From: Norana najaformis
Taxonomy: Eukaryota > Annelida > Clitellata > Crassiclitellata > Hormogastridae
Direction: 5' to 3'
DNA length: 64,000 nt
Assembly: GCA_964023275.1 (NCBI GenBank)
Contig: OZ029914.1
Location: 29,773,707-29,837,706 of the forward strand
Below the pieces are notes generated by a model. It did no database searches and had not been told where the DNA came from. It saw nothing but the letters and a program-made list of their open reading frames with translations. Of the stretch, positions 27,321-39,690 are shown one piece after another. Numbering within the stretch: position 1 is the first letter of the stretch; each line of letters begins with the position of its first letter. The translations under genes and the position numbers were made by a program.

Positions 27321-28670
27321 GAACATGGTGTCAGTTGAAACATTTTCGCTTTTAATGAGCTACTACTGAAGGTGTTCGATGACATTAGACTATTTTTGAC
27401 CTCTGTATTGTATCTGTAGCATTTCCAGTTTGCCTTGTTTGAGTGCTTATACAGAAACTTTGAAATGTACAGCTCTGTGCAATGATTGCTGTTCTTCAGT
27501 GACAATGAGTACTACTGTAGAAGACTGAAGTTTTCCGACAACATAAACAACAGGCAGTGAACTTTGTGTATACTGTCAGCTGCCGGTTTTGTTGGGCATA
27601 GTATGTTGTATAGAGCAGGCTATTAGTTTATATAAATATTTTGGTTTTGTGCTTCTGTTATAGTGTTTTTTGCAGTTAATTGTGAGTCCAATGTTCCTTT
27701 TGGATCCAGGAAATTGTTTTGGATGATGTGTAAGATAATGCAGTTAGATGGGCGATAGCAGGCAATTGTTTCCTCCGTTAACCATTGTCTGGCATTGCAA
27801 ACATGTTCGAGATAATGACGAGGCAGAAAGTTCGACACTTTATAGCAAAAACTGAATTCTGGCTAGAGCTGAGCAACTTCAACAGTGATAAAATTATTTT
27901 TATATTCTGTAGTCATCATACTTGCATATGTTTTTAGCATATTAATTGTAATAAAACTTAAAACATAACTGATATAATATAAATGAAATCAACACCACAA
28001 TGCCACTGGAACCACATCAAACCTACCTAAAACATCCACTGCAGTCATTATGAACTTTTAATCTGCTTGCGCCTAGGTTTTATTCAGGGATGTAAATAGA
28101 ACGGCATCCAGCTGTGGACCATCTTGCAAATCACATTGGTTTGCATATCACATAGGCTGATGATGTATGAGCTGGTTAGGTATTGCTTGTCAACCACTGG
28201 CATGCAGACATTTGCCTGCTATGGAAGAACAATTTGGTTTTACTTGTTTTAATCATATTCTGTCTTTTCTAATCCATGTCTGTTTTTGATCCACATGTTT
28301 TTCGTATACAGAGGTTAAGCAACCGTGTATGTAGAAGCTGTAAGGAATCTGAGTACTGACATTCTGCTGACTTTATGTATAAATCTTTGGTTTGAGTTGC
28401 AGTTAGAAAACTTTGTTTCAATTAAACGGAATTGGCATTATCGTGTGATTTCTGTTGTTGTGGGAAATTATTGCCTACTTGTGTGCATAAACTATTAAAC
28501 ATGGTAGCTGAGTGGTTGTAATTCATAATTATGATCAGTGGTTCTCTGTGATACGAGAATGTGAAGGTCTTTTGGACAGCACGACCACAAGGGCAGGACC
28601 ATTAGTCTGGAATGAATGGCCAGTGCTCTGAAATCATCTGTGGCTTGAAAAGAATAAACACATACTTTAT
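27321..28670 (+). other. CNOT1: CNOT1 3' UTR with two candidate poly(A) signals
   Basis: The stretch after the stop codon has no ORF of interest. AATAAA occurs at 27950-27955, giving a UTR of about 650 nt, and at 28653-28658, giving about 1.35 kb. From about 28665 onward TTTATT motifs appear, which are poly(A) signals for the minus strand. A convergent transcript could therefore end at the same place. Confidence 0.6.
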
Positions 28671-31600
28671 CATTTATTTATTCCTAGATAACAGAAGAAT
28701 AATAACAATGATAACACAGAACACTTTGTACAATTCTCAAGTTGAATGGCTGCTTGAATTTTAGAACAAAGGTTTAAAAACAACAGTGAAGAAAACATCA
28801 ACAATTTAAAAATACCATAACATTACTATTTTTAATATTACTGCTTTAACACTTTTGTAACCAAAGCAACCCTGGCATATACTGGTTAGTAAAGAACAAG
28901 TTTATAGTTGAGATTGCTAGTAAAAGCACCTCGTGTGCATATTTTACTAAAATGCAACTAGTTCTTTTTTGTTACTGTTCAATTTTCCAAGAGTGAATGA
29001 CTACAGCTGAATTACAGCCTTGGTTTTGCAATGAATTTAATATTTAAGTATTAAAAAGAATAGGTAGTGTCCCTCAGGATCTTGGGCAACTACTAGGTTT
29101 CCAATATCAAGAGGCTGATCATTCAACTGAACTGACATTTTTAGTTCACAGCTTTATTATCCATTATTCCAAGAAAAGTAACAAATATAAATCAGTTTGG
29201 TCAGTTCAGGTGTTAAAGCCTGCCAGAAAACTACTTGGAATTTAGTTTGCACTACAGTGATGCTTTCATGTGCCATTTCTGACTTTGGCCAGAGAGAGGG
29301 CAACAATTTTAACTTCAAGTTTCATCACATAACTAAATATAAATTTGCAGAAAATAAACTTATACCAGTAGTTTAAATATTACTCAAATTAGCAACAGTA
29401 TAAAATGGTAATAGCAGGGTATTACTATAGGTAGTATTACAGGGTAAGCTTAATACAAATGAAAAACAATGTCAAATTATAGTTCCATCTGCAGGTGAGA
29501 GCCCCAAATCTATGCACCCGGAAATAGCAACTACATCACATTTAGCCGTCAACAACACTATAAAGTAAGTTAACTATATGTACAAACAACTATAACAATT
29601 GGTTAATATATATATTTATGAGAAATTACAATAAATTACTAGTACCTTACATAACTACTCAACAGCTTGGCAAGCTGACAATGTTTGCACAAAACTATAC
29701 ACAAATAACAGTCTCTCAACAAACAACAAAAGAATTCAGTAACAAATGAGACCACAGTACAACTGATTTAGCCTAATAAGACACAAGCTTACTGCTAATA
29801 ACAAAAGACCCAATGCTTTAAGCTTTGAAAACTGATGTCCTTTGTTGACTTTAAAAATTATCTGTATATACTTTGATTTTAAATACAACCTTATAAATGT
29901 TTAACTTTATATTAGATCTTTGGCACAAGAGAATCAGACAAATCAGAGAATCTTGTGTGCTCTCTGAAAATTAGTAGAGAAATTTAAATTGGGAGAGAAA
30001 TTTAAAATTTAAGTGGCTAAAGAATACCACAGGTGGATCAACCATGGCACACCTCAGAAACCAACAATGATGTACAGAAAGGAAACTATAACATGATGAT
30101 TTTAAAGTCTCAGAAAATCAAACAGAAAGTAATTCTAATTATAAAGTCCCTACATGCAAGTTCAAGCTTCAAAGGCTAAACCATATACAACAGCTTAAAG
30201 CAGCTAGGTCTGAAAAGTTCCAACAATTTAAACTTAGGATCAATGTAAATGATCAAAGCACGAAGAAGAAAGTTACTGTAATCTGTAAACAACCTGAAAA
30301 CAAAATGCCTAACAAAACGATCTGAAACCCATACTGCCTTCCTCCCTCTGTACACTGCATTATTTATGCACATTTTGCATCATTTACAGAATATAAATAG
30401 ATACATATATTTATTTATGCATACAGAACATGCACAGCATATACACTGATGCATATATAAAAGTATATATTTAAATTAACAACATTTAACATGTTTAATT
30501 GTGTATCCATATTTAACTTATTGTGAGCATACAAGCCAGCAAATACCAACTGATATAACACCAGTCATAGTCTCAAATAGTGGTATGAATTCATAATATA
30601 AATTTACCTAAAATTAATGTTTCTTGAAATTCACTAAACAAGAGTAAACATTTTAACAAGGAGCTTCTAGCAGCGTTAAGAAACTAAATGAAAAAGCAAA
30701 GCAGAGCTAACAAGATTTAACGACCATTACTAACGAGCTATAATGAGCAACGACCTGCTTCGATAATGCCCTACGATCCTTGTTTTGCAACCGCAAACAA
30801 AACAGCATCTGGGACAAAAGACAATGTGCATTTCTGTGAAAACTAAAACTTAAACATGTATATAAGCAATTACAATTAATCCTAAAGAGACAATCGGATA
30901 CAAGAGAATAAAGTGTTTCATTACAAGTAAATATTATATTTACATTTCCTGGTCACCGGGAGTGTTTCATCCACACTCTTTACGTTACATAGACTTAAAC
31001 TGCTTAAATGGTAAACATACGACTGAAGCATCCAAATTTCATTTTTGACAGACTACAGAAAAACTGGAGAAACATTTAGTAGGTTATGATGCATACTTCT
31101 GTTCAATGTATATGATAAGTACGTGCTTAAGCATTTATACTCAAATAACATACTTTTACTATTATGAACTCGAACTACTTTCAATCAAAGAAATCAGGCT
31201 TAATAAGTAACACAAATGTTACATATACCAGACAATAACATTTTCATTGATTTTACAGTTGATTCATATTGTACAAGTGTAAACATGTGACCAAACCTCA
31301 CTAATTAATCTCCATAGTTGTAGAATTGATGACCAAGAAGAAGATTAAGCACCAAAAAGACAGCCAAGGTGTCTAAATGAAGCACTTTATTTAGTAACTC
31401 AGTACTTTGTTAGAAGCATGTTAGCATAAACAATAATTTAGTAATTACCTGGTATTTACTTCTTTACTTAATAAAAGAATTTACCTAACAAGGCACAAAG
31501 CAACATGGAAATAGTTGCACAGTCATGATTGTCCAAGGAATATTGGCACAGCTTTCCTAAATTCACACCAACAGTCACTTTCAGTACTTGAGTTCAAAAG

Positions 31601-32367
31601 CCGATACAGAAAATGAACGGCAAAGAAGCAGATATATTTAATTATTAATATAATCAGAATTCTGAATCATTTTTGAAATACCCAAAATGTAAAGACCAGC
31701 AAAGCAGTAAATCAATGTCAATCTAAATATAACTTGAGAAATAAATTAAGACATTAGGCAGAACAGAGAACTAGACTAACGAGTTCTTTAAGAAAATTTA
31801 CTAAGATATTCGGGCAGTAAATATTGTTTTGTAAGAAAAGTTATTGATAATCTTGTTTATAAAGCAGTGAAAGTAGTCACTTTTCTTTAAAATGAAATCC
31901 GTTCCACCTTTAACGCAATTGTTACTATTACCTAAAGTATTTACTAAGTTGTGTTTTATGTAAAATATAGTGGAACTGCAGAAGTAATCAATTCAGATTT
32001 TTAGGTATTCAGATCAGTTCCTTTATCAAACATGGGCATGAAGTGTTTGCAATTTAATTTTATTAGCCTTTGCAATTGGAAATGGCCGGTTTTATCCCTC
32101 TACAGTGCAAGTTCATGAACTCAATTTAATAGCCAAGTCTCCTAATGGGTTAGAATTCTTGAATTATCATTCTGTCCTCAGGAGATTTGAACCCATGAAC
32201 TTCAATTTAATTCAGATACAGAATGAGAGTGAACAAACTACAGCTTGAAATATGAAGTTTGTAGTTTTTACGAACTGAAGCTGACCAGTAATTCAAAAAT
32301 GTGAGGCAATTCTAAATGAGGTTTTTCCCATTCCTAGTACAATTCAGGTATCTTTCTGTTCTGTAAA
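28671..32367. other. A/T-rich gene-free stretch
   Basis: I see no exon, RNA gene or recognisable transposon protein here. Short A/T-rich, low-complexity pieces dominate. It could be the long 3' UTR of the minus-strand candidate gene that begins upstream at 33843, ending near TTTATT motifs at about 28670, but nothing proves transcription. Around 32560-32620 a piece resembles the dispersed repeat seen at 56160-56290 (shared GCACAAGG and ATCAATC words). Confidence 0.5.
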
Positions 32368-33843
32368 TCACCTTCTCCATCCCAGTATGGTTTCCAGATC
32401 TTCAGTTGAAAGCTGAGCTGCTGCATCATCAGTTATGTTGCAGCAGATCTAAAAATATTACTAAAAGGCTTAATTTAGCCAATGGGACAAAAAGAAATGG
32501 AACTATAAAAGAACAACATTACAATAGTTAAGGAAAAAGAGCAATATTAATAATAATTAGCAACTTCCATAGCACCAGTGTCTAATGCACAAGGTATCAA
32601 TCAATGGTGGATCAAAACCGATCCATAGGCAGGTCGATACCAGAAAATCAGTCTATTAAGACAGCTATGTTGGACAATATTATAGCAGAAGAAAAGCAAC
32701 ATACATTAGCACACAACTAATGTACCACTGACACCTATGGTAAACAACAGCACATTCAAACAATGCTAGGAAATGCCAGTCATGTCACATATAAACTATG
32801 AGAACTACAGTGTCACGACATATTACATAGCCAGATTAATACCACAGACAGCAAGGTTTGAGGCCTCCTGAGGTGATCACTGAGCTAGGACCTGGAGCAA
32901 GTCCTTTGCACACACCTGCTTAGCACCCTCAATTAACAATTCTGCTAGAAAATGCCATTGTATAATGGCTCTACATAAATCACAAGAAATAATACATCTT
33001 AACTTTGTTTTTGATACATTTCCTTTCTGTGTATATATTTCCTACATATGTTAACAGTTTTCAATTTTACTCTTAATTAAGAGTAAATGCTAGCCAGGGA
33101 ATAATCTTTCTCTTAAATGGTCTTAAATGGGTACCAGTAACATGGCAAAAGCATCATGACAAGGTAAAATTCCTACTCATTTCCCAACTCCCTAATCCTA
33201 CTGTTATCTCCAATAAAATAGCTGTACGGTCAGTACGCAAAATAACCAGCAAGTTCTTTAATGAAAATTAGAAAAAGGAGAATATGCCGCATCTGTCGTT
33301 TATTACTTATCCCCTTCCATACGGTCATTCTTTTAAGTGAGCAGCATCCCTCGTTTATTACTTACCCCTTCCATATTGTCACTGATTTCTACTCCGGCGT
33401 TTTCATTTAACTGAGCATCTGCCTGCCCTAAGACGCACAAACCACCTACGAATCCCAAATTCCAAACGTCACTTGCAAAGCAATGTCCAGCTACAAATAA
33501 AATTAATGTCTATACAAAGCACGGACAAAAGTCCTTGAACCGATACATGGCCTGATCGATTTAGCAATAGGTACGATAGCCTCGCAGGCGGGGCGTTCTG
33601 GAGAGGTCGATGTCCTTAACGTCAAGGCCCACTCAGGCCAAGGCCATGCGACCACAGCTTCAACCAGCGCAACCTTGGATTATGTATGCATGCGCTAGCT
33701 CGCTCGTTCCCAGGCACCTACAAATCGTCCCCATCCAAAACTCACCTCAATTTCAAATCAAGTTGCGGTTTCTTGGACATGAACCGTAGCCCCGATAGAA
33801 CCAGAACATCTTCGCGGCCTCTGGCAAAACCAAATGGCAGCAT
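32368..33843 (-). CDS. Candidate small three-exon gene, unrecognised 73-94 aa protein
   Basis: Three minus-strand exons fit each other in phase: 33746-33843 (donor GTGAGT), 33366-33471 (donor GTAAGT) and 32368-32448 (acceptor TTTTAG, stop TGA at 32368-32370). They total 285 nt. The first ATG (33841-33843) gives 94 aa; an in-frame ATG at 33778-33780 gives 73 aa starting MSKKPQLDLKL. Exon 2 encodes DVWNLGFVGGLCVLGQADAQ, possibly a weak hydrophobic helix. Exon 3 encodes an acidic piece with STEDLETILGW before the end. The exon 2 acceptor (GCAAG) is weaker than an alternative TTTGTAG 18 bases upstream, but only the former keeps the frame. The 5' exon lies in locally CpG-richer DNA (33.6-34.0 kb) that could be a promoter. 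I do not recognise the family. It could be a false assembly of chance open stretches. Confidence 0.4.
33290..33400 (-). repeat. Tandem duplication of an exon-intron boundary
   Basis: Minus-strand TATGGAAGGGGTAAGTAATA (end of candidate exon 2 plus its donor) recurs about 60 bp into the intron as TATGGAAGGGGATAAGTAAT. It is followed in both cases by AAACGA and GATGC. In the second copy the inserted A separates G from TAAGT, so it no longer offers a GT donor there. Confidence 0.7.
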
Positions 33844-34224
33844 TCTTCTTCCAGCAGCTGGTAAACACTACCAGCTACACCATCGAAATACCGTCACCCA
33901 CCAACAACCGTCATCAACACACATCGCGCATGTTCAATGCCCTCCTTTGACCATGACCTACTTTATCGACGCAGCAATGCGCATGCCTGTTGAAATCACT
34001 AGGCGTATGGGAAAAAAGGAACAATCGCACCACGTACAAGTTGTGATGCTAGTAAGTAAGTTAGCAACGCTATCACTATAGCACTTCCGAGGCCAAAATC
34101 AGCTTACTAATTAGGCCAGAGAAATTTATGATTTTTTCAGAAATATCATTCAGTGTGTTCATGACAGCTCAGGCGGTAGCAGCTGTGAAACTAAAGCATC
34201 TAAAATGTGATCTTTTCATGCGTT

Positions 34225-34372
34225 AATGCACTCGTAATCGTAAACGCGAGACCTCTACAGCGCCAAACGAAAGCTAAGTTGCGGGAACCAGCTCATTCAC
34301 AGGCGCTCAGTCAAAAACAAAATCGACAGGCAAAAAGGTTTGGTTCCAGGTCAAGATTCAAGATTCAGGCAG
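34225..34372 (-). repeat. Dispersed LINE/SINE 3' tail, inverted copy
   Basis: On the minus strand this reads CTTGACCTGGAACCAAACC, GAATGAGCTGGTTCCCG and GGCGCTGTAG. It matches 34574-34715 on the plus strand at roughly 85% by eye. Other copies are 41395-41545 (+), 42705-42775 (+) and 43631-43706 (-). Confidence 0.8.
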
Positions 34373-34429
34373 GCAGCCAGACGGCTACGGTGGTTGATGT
34401 TTGGAAATACAAACTCACCTGTAGGCCTA

Positions 34430-34715
34430 CTCCTCCGCTTGCAACTTCTGCATTGGCCTTTCACTCAAAACTGAAAACACTCCTCTTTCACAGATTTGAT
34501 CCTGATTCATCTTCTTATCTCAATTTCCGCTCCAATCCCAAACATCATCCACCGTAGCCGCCACGCTCTCCGCCCGAGTTTTGGATCTTGACCTGGAACC
34601 GAACCCCTTTTGCCTATCGATTTGGTTCTGACTAAGCGCCTGTGAATAAGCTGGTCCCCGTGAAGTGGCTTTCGTTGGGCGCTGTAGAAATCTAGAGATT
34701 ACGATTACGCTGTGA
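34430..34715 (+). mobile_element. CR1/L2-type LINE 3' end with tail
   Basis: Around 34450-34500 the plus strand reads LAFHSKLKTLLFHRFDPDS, the typical last residues of CR1/L2 ORF2. It is followed after a stop at 34555 by a 3' region ending GGCGCTGTAGAAATC and ATTACGATTACG. The same tail occurs four more times in the window without the coding part, so it defines a repeat family. With the inverted copy at 34225-34372 it forms a palindromic arrangement around about 200 bp. Confidence 0.7.
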
Positions 34716-34869
34716 AGCAGCTAAAACAGAACAGGCTGAACAAAATCTTTATCTTCATTTAGCGAGTCTACTAAATGCATGAGAAATGCAACTTCTGAGA
34801 AGGTTTAAGTGTAGTATCCTTTTGAGTCACGTAATTTTGCTTTGTCACTGCACTTTTATTCTGCTAAAG

Positions 34870-36200
34870 CATACGACTTTGTTTGAAGCCAATTTGGCAA
34901 CTGTCTTCCGCATTCAACGACATTGGCAAATTGGTGCAGCTGCAAAGATGGAAACCCTAGCTTTAATAACGAGATCTTTACAGCTCTACAGTGTATGGCA
35001 GACATTCGAGATGGAAAGCAATAAATCGATATGCACACTGGTGATGGATGAAATTGCCATTCGCAAGTAGGTGGACTGGGATGATAGAAGATACGGTGGT
35101 TACATAAATCTGGGTGAGGCAGTTGAACATAACAGTAGCCTTCCATTTGCCAAAGAAGTACTTGTCATGATAACTGTTAGCATGATCGAACATTGGAAGG
35201 TTCTGGTGGCATACTTTTTAACTGATGACATACAATGTAAGGAGCGTGCTAACCTTATCCAAATTTGCTTGCAAAAACTGCATGATGTAGGCATTTCAAT
35301 TCAGATCACATCTGATTGGAGTTCTGCTAACTGAGCCATGGCATTGCAGCTTGGAGCCAAGTCTAATGCTGAGCGGCCTCAATCCAGCTTTAAACCTTCT
35401 GTTCCAACCAGAAATTTTATATTTTCCTTGAAACTTGTTACATGGTTAAATTAACACAGCATACACTGACAAATAAAGGAGTTCTTGTAGATGATGATGG
35501 TCAAGAAATAAAGTGGGCTTACACTGAGAATTTGCAAGTTTCAGACAAAAGGTTTGAGCAGACAATAAGCTGCTTGACAGGCATGTTCAATGGTTACAGT
35601 AGAAAATGAAGGTGAAGTTGGCAGTGCAAGCTTAGTGCTTCTGTATCTAATGATTTAGTGTTCTGTCAGACAACGCTGAACCTGACATAGTTTCAAGGAT
35701 GTGAAGCGACTGTTAAATTCATTCAAACAGTTGCATGCCTGTTCGATTTATTTAACAGTCGCAGCCCTATTGCTTATGGATGTGAATGACAAATGCAGCA
35801 CTCTGCCCCCTTTGTTGTTGAAGCACAAAAGTACTTGCATGGACAGAAATTGGCTTCTGGACAACTGGTAACCCAGTTTGTGCAAGACTGCTGTTATAGG
35901 TTCATTCTGCCCAGTGTGATTATTTGACACACTAGTTTAGGATGAACCTGCTTTGAAATACCTGCTGATGAAATAAAGTGAGCCAGGACCATTTTGAGCT
36001 TCTTTTCAGCCCACTGATGAAAGTTATGGACCAAAGATTGAAACTTGCACTTTATCCAACTTTGTAGAAAATGTGGCAGTGTATATTGCTGGTTTTGTTG
36101 TTTGCAAGTTAACAAAACGTCTTGCTTGCAATGATCGTAGAGATGCCCTGTTTTGGAACAAAGGTGGTGAACCATTTCCTACAGATTTTGGACTTCTGGA
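34870..36200 (+). pseudogene. P-element / THAP9-type transposase relic
   Basis: Several plus-strand blocks line up in order with P-element family transposases. Around 35035 there is CTLVMDEIAIRK, with WDDRRYGGYINLGE next. Then come YFLTDDIQCKERANLI and LQKLHDVGI near 35240. FQGCEATVKFI and LFDLFNSRSPIAYG follow near 35690-35780, then SQDHFELLFSP near 35970-36010, and VENVAVYIAGFVVCKL near 36065-36110. They lie in different frames with stops between, so the gene is dead. The N-terminal THAP zinc finger is not visible and no terminal inverted repeats were found. It is an old DNA-transposon copy, or a domesticated THAP9-like gene that decayed. Confidence 0.85.
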
Positions 36201-38745
36201 AGCCTAAGACTGTGCAGTTATCCTGCGACCTTCTAGCAATGTTGTAATGTTCTTCAAAGCTAGAAGTCACACTTCAGAACTATGATGGGTCCAAAAGACA
36301 AACCAGTAATTGCTACAAGTCTGAAAATTTTTCTAGCTACATATCTTCTTCAATTTTTCGTTAAGAGCAACATATTTTCTGCACTAATGGACCATTCCAC
36401 TACGACTGAGCCAGTTAGGGATCACTAGGTTCTGTTGCTGAAGACAGTCAGTTGAAAAATATCGTCACTGTTGTCTGCACCTCCAGGGCAAAAGCCACAT
36501 CATCAAAAACCTTTAACCCAGGCCGAGATAAACTGCACAAGTTTTACAGCACATATGAGGCACCCAACCTTTGTTCTGATCACCAACTTTACATCCAAAA
36601 TATTGTTCATATTAATTCTTAACTAACGGAGTCATGGTCTTCTATAGTGCTTTCAAAGGGAACTCACCACATATGCAACTGAAAGTATCACTGCTGTTGA
36701 CACATTAACGAGACAGTTTCTGGAGTTTACAAGTAATTAAAGAACTCATGACCAACCACTTTATGTTTAAAACTTACTGTAATACTAAACATCTAAACAT
36801 CTGAAATAACAAATCATAAGGGTAGTAGTTAGCATGATGACAGTGGCATTGAAATACAAGCAATACCTTAAATATACACAGAAATCATTACAACTTTTGG
36901 AATTTTCTGCAAAATCTTATGTGACAGAAACATGTGGTAATCATTTCTGTGATCAGCGACCAAAAGCCTATAAGAATCACCAAATTTCATTAAGGAGGCA
37001 AAATTATGTTGAGCATAGATATCTGAATGTAAGTGTGGGTAATACAAGAGGTTAAAAAAAACAGAAAGCAAAAAAAAGTCCTGGAGGTTAAAGAAAAAAA
37101 TATTATTGGGTTGGACCATGCAAGACTAGAGAAATTAAGAACTAATTATGTGAATACAGAGAATACCTGCAATAATGCAAACAAAAAGGCAATAAACAGT
37201 TTTGAGCAGTAGTCAAGGAATGTATCGCAGGATAGCAAGAGTTTTACAACTATGTTAGCAAGAACTAATGGGAAGAAAGGGTAGGCCCGTTGAAAAACAA
37301 TGCCGGAAATACCCACAGTCCAGGCTATACGGTAGCAACAGAAAAACAAGCAATAATACCCCTACTTAAGTACTTCAGCAGATTCTTTCAAAACATGTTG
37401 CAGTTCATAAGCAGTACACAGATCTGCTGAGAAGACACTTATCTACTATTTAATATCAAGAGTCTTGCAATAATTTGTCATAAGTGACTTGTTTTTGTTT
37501 TTATTAAACATAATAATGTTGTTGACCGAAATGAATACTGCTTTCATTCACTATCAGCTGTAGAAATGTCTGATGCTCTAGTTAACCCACAGCGTTAACC
37601 CAAGCAGCAAGTGCCAATGACCCACACAGTGGAGTTCTCATATGTAAACATCTGCGTCTGTACAAATGATAGCGATGCAAAGGATCAAAGGGATCAGTCC
37701 TTTTGGGTTAATTTCAGCTATTTACTAAGGCACCAAGATTAAGGGGGCATGTTCCACTCACTGCTTCAGCTGGGGTCAATAAACGTAATGTTCCACTCAA
37801 TATATTTTGCAATCTTTTTAATTAATCTGTCAGTGCTTTCATGATTAAATCTTCATAACTCTTAATCTGTATAACAAAATTATGATGATATCATAATAAT
37901 AATGGTACTAATAATAATGCTTCTCAGAGAAAATACCATGCAAATTCAACTGTACTGACATGTGAAGAATACCATTAATAAAAATAAGAGTGATTTTCAA
38001 TCTGTTTATTATAATTAAAGTCCAGCTGGATCATAATACTAATAATGACAATAATAATAATAAAAATAATAACAACAACTCCCAGACAAAACATAATAAT
38101 TCCAGATGTCATAAAGTCCTCAGACAATTTTTTCATTTCTGCAGGGATTACAATTACCTCAGATAAATATTACAACTCTATAACTACAAAAAAAGTGTCA
38201 GATAAAATGAAACAAATTAAATGATTATAAACATTCCAACCAATTAGTCTCAAGGAGATAAAAAATTTAACAACCTTAATGATAGCTAGACCTGTGATTT
38301 GTTCACAATTAAATGAAACCCCTTCGATATAAAGTATTTGTTTACAGATAAAGTACTTGTGTCCCAGAAGCAAATGCTGACCCATTTGAATGGACAAAAC
38401 CACAAAGCATTTCACTTTTGGGTTACAGCCAGCAGACTGTGAGACACGCTACACGTAACTCATTCTGGGTTGTATTAAAATTCCATTGCATTATATAAAA
38501 GATGATTCGTCATCCAGCCACAAACCCTGTAAGGAAAGACTGTCCAGTTCTGTGGCCATTTTCTTGTTGCACTTCTGCAGGAAAATACCATTCAACCAGG
38601 ACCACACCATTGAGGACTGTTCTAAAACTGACATGAATGAAATATAAGATTACATTACCTTGCCTTACATTTCACTGTGGCCTAACAACAAGCCTAACAT
38701 TTTAGCTTTATAAGCATATAAAATAATCAGCTTCCAAGACCTTAA
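36200..38745. other. Gene-free stretch, low-complexity ATA/AAT tract near 38.0 kb
   Basis: I see no exon or family-level transposon match. The piece nearest the P-element relic (36.2-36.6 kb) may be its decayed 3' part. A short (AAT)n-type tract lies at about 38045-38090. Confidence 0.45.
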
Positions 38746-38751
38746 TTTATT
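38746..38751 (-). promoter_or_regulatory. Candidate RAB9 poly(A) signal
   Basis: TTTATT on the plus strand is AATAAA on the minus strand, about 0.94 kb past the RAB9 stop. The choice is by position only. Another TTTATT at about 37998 is also possible. Confidence 0.3.
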
Positions 38752-39289
38752 AGCAAAATGACTGGATGCTATACTGGTTACCATGCAATGTGGCAAACAC
38801 TGACTGTAGAAAACTTCTGGAAAGCTTCAAGCAAAATTATTCAACTAAATATACAAACATTCACTCTAACAGTTACTTGTAAAAACACACATGTACTACA
38901 ATTCAGCAAAATTTCTCTCGACTGACAAATAGTTTAGCACGGCTATCAAATATAACATAAACCAACTTCTCAATAATAATTTTTCCTCCTACAATAATTT
39001 GTGCATATAATTTGCTTTTCAAAGAAATCACAGAACCAAGACTGTTCCAACAAACAAAAACAATGCAAAGACATATAATTAGTTTTCATATATTCCAGCA
39101 AATCCAATACAATTCCGGCAAACTGAACATAACTGAAGGCCACATGATATCAAACGTGATGTAAAATCCAGTCCTGCCCCTATATATATGACTCTTTTAA
39201 AAGAAAATGAAAGAACATTAACCCTTAAGCATAGCAAATAAAATATCAGCAGGAATTGGGTATTACAACAACAGACTTAAACAGTCTCC

Positions 39290-39575
39290 ATATCCCATAT
39301 CAGGACTTACAGGATCCACCAATTTCTGTTTCTTTGGTCCCTGAGCCAGTAGAGGCAAAATCCCAAAACCTGAACATGGGGCCAGACCATTGCAGAACCT
39401 GCTTTTCCCTACCCTGCTAATGCTGGTACCAAATTATACTAGTTGGTAACACAGACATCTCCACACAAGCAACACGTCCAGGGCCATTACACGGAGTCCA
39501 CTTGGAGGCTCAAATCCACAATTACTAGACTTCAGACTAAGTGCACTGCCAGTGGTCTCCACCATATCACACAAC
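39290..39575 (-). repeat. Possible tRNA-like SINE downstream of RAB9
   Basis: On the minus strand, 39575-39510 reads GGTGGAGACCACTGGCAGTG, CTTAGTCTGAAGTC and TGGATTTGAGCC, a layout like a degenerate tRNA with A and B boxes. It is followed by about 200 bp of unknown body. There is no second copy in the window to confirm it. Confidence 0.3.
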
Positions 39576-39690
39576 AGACAGAAGATTTCAGCAAAGACCT
39601 TAACAATGATAGGAAAATAAAACCATCAATTCAAAACATTTCAGAGCAGGAAGAAAATCCAAGGTGCACGGAATCATAATATGAATGATA

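Noticed and set aside
33686-34081. A 131-codon plus-strand frame in GC-richer DNA
   Set aside because: It has no family resemblance and lies opposite the candidate minus-strand first exon; the higher CpG content keeps stops rare there.
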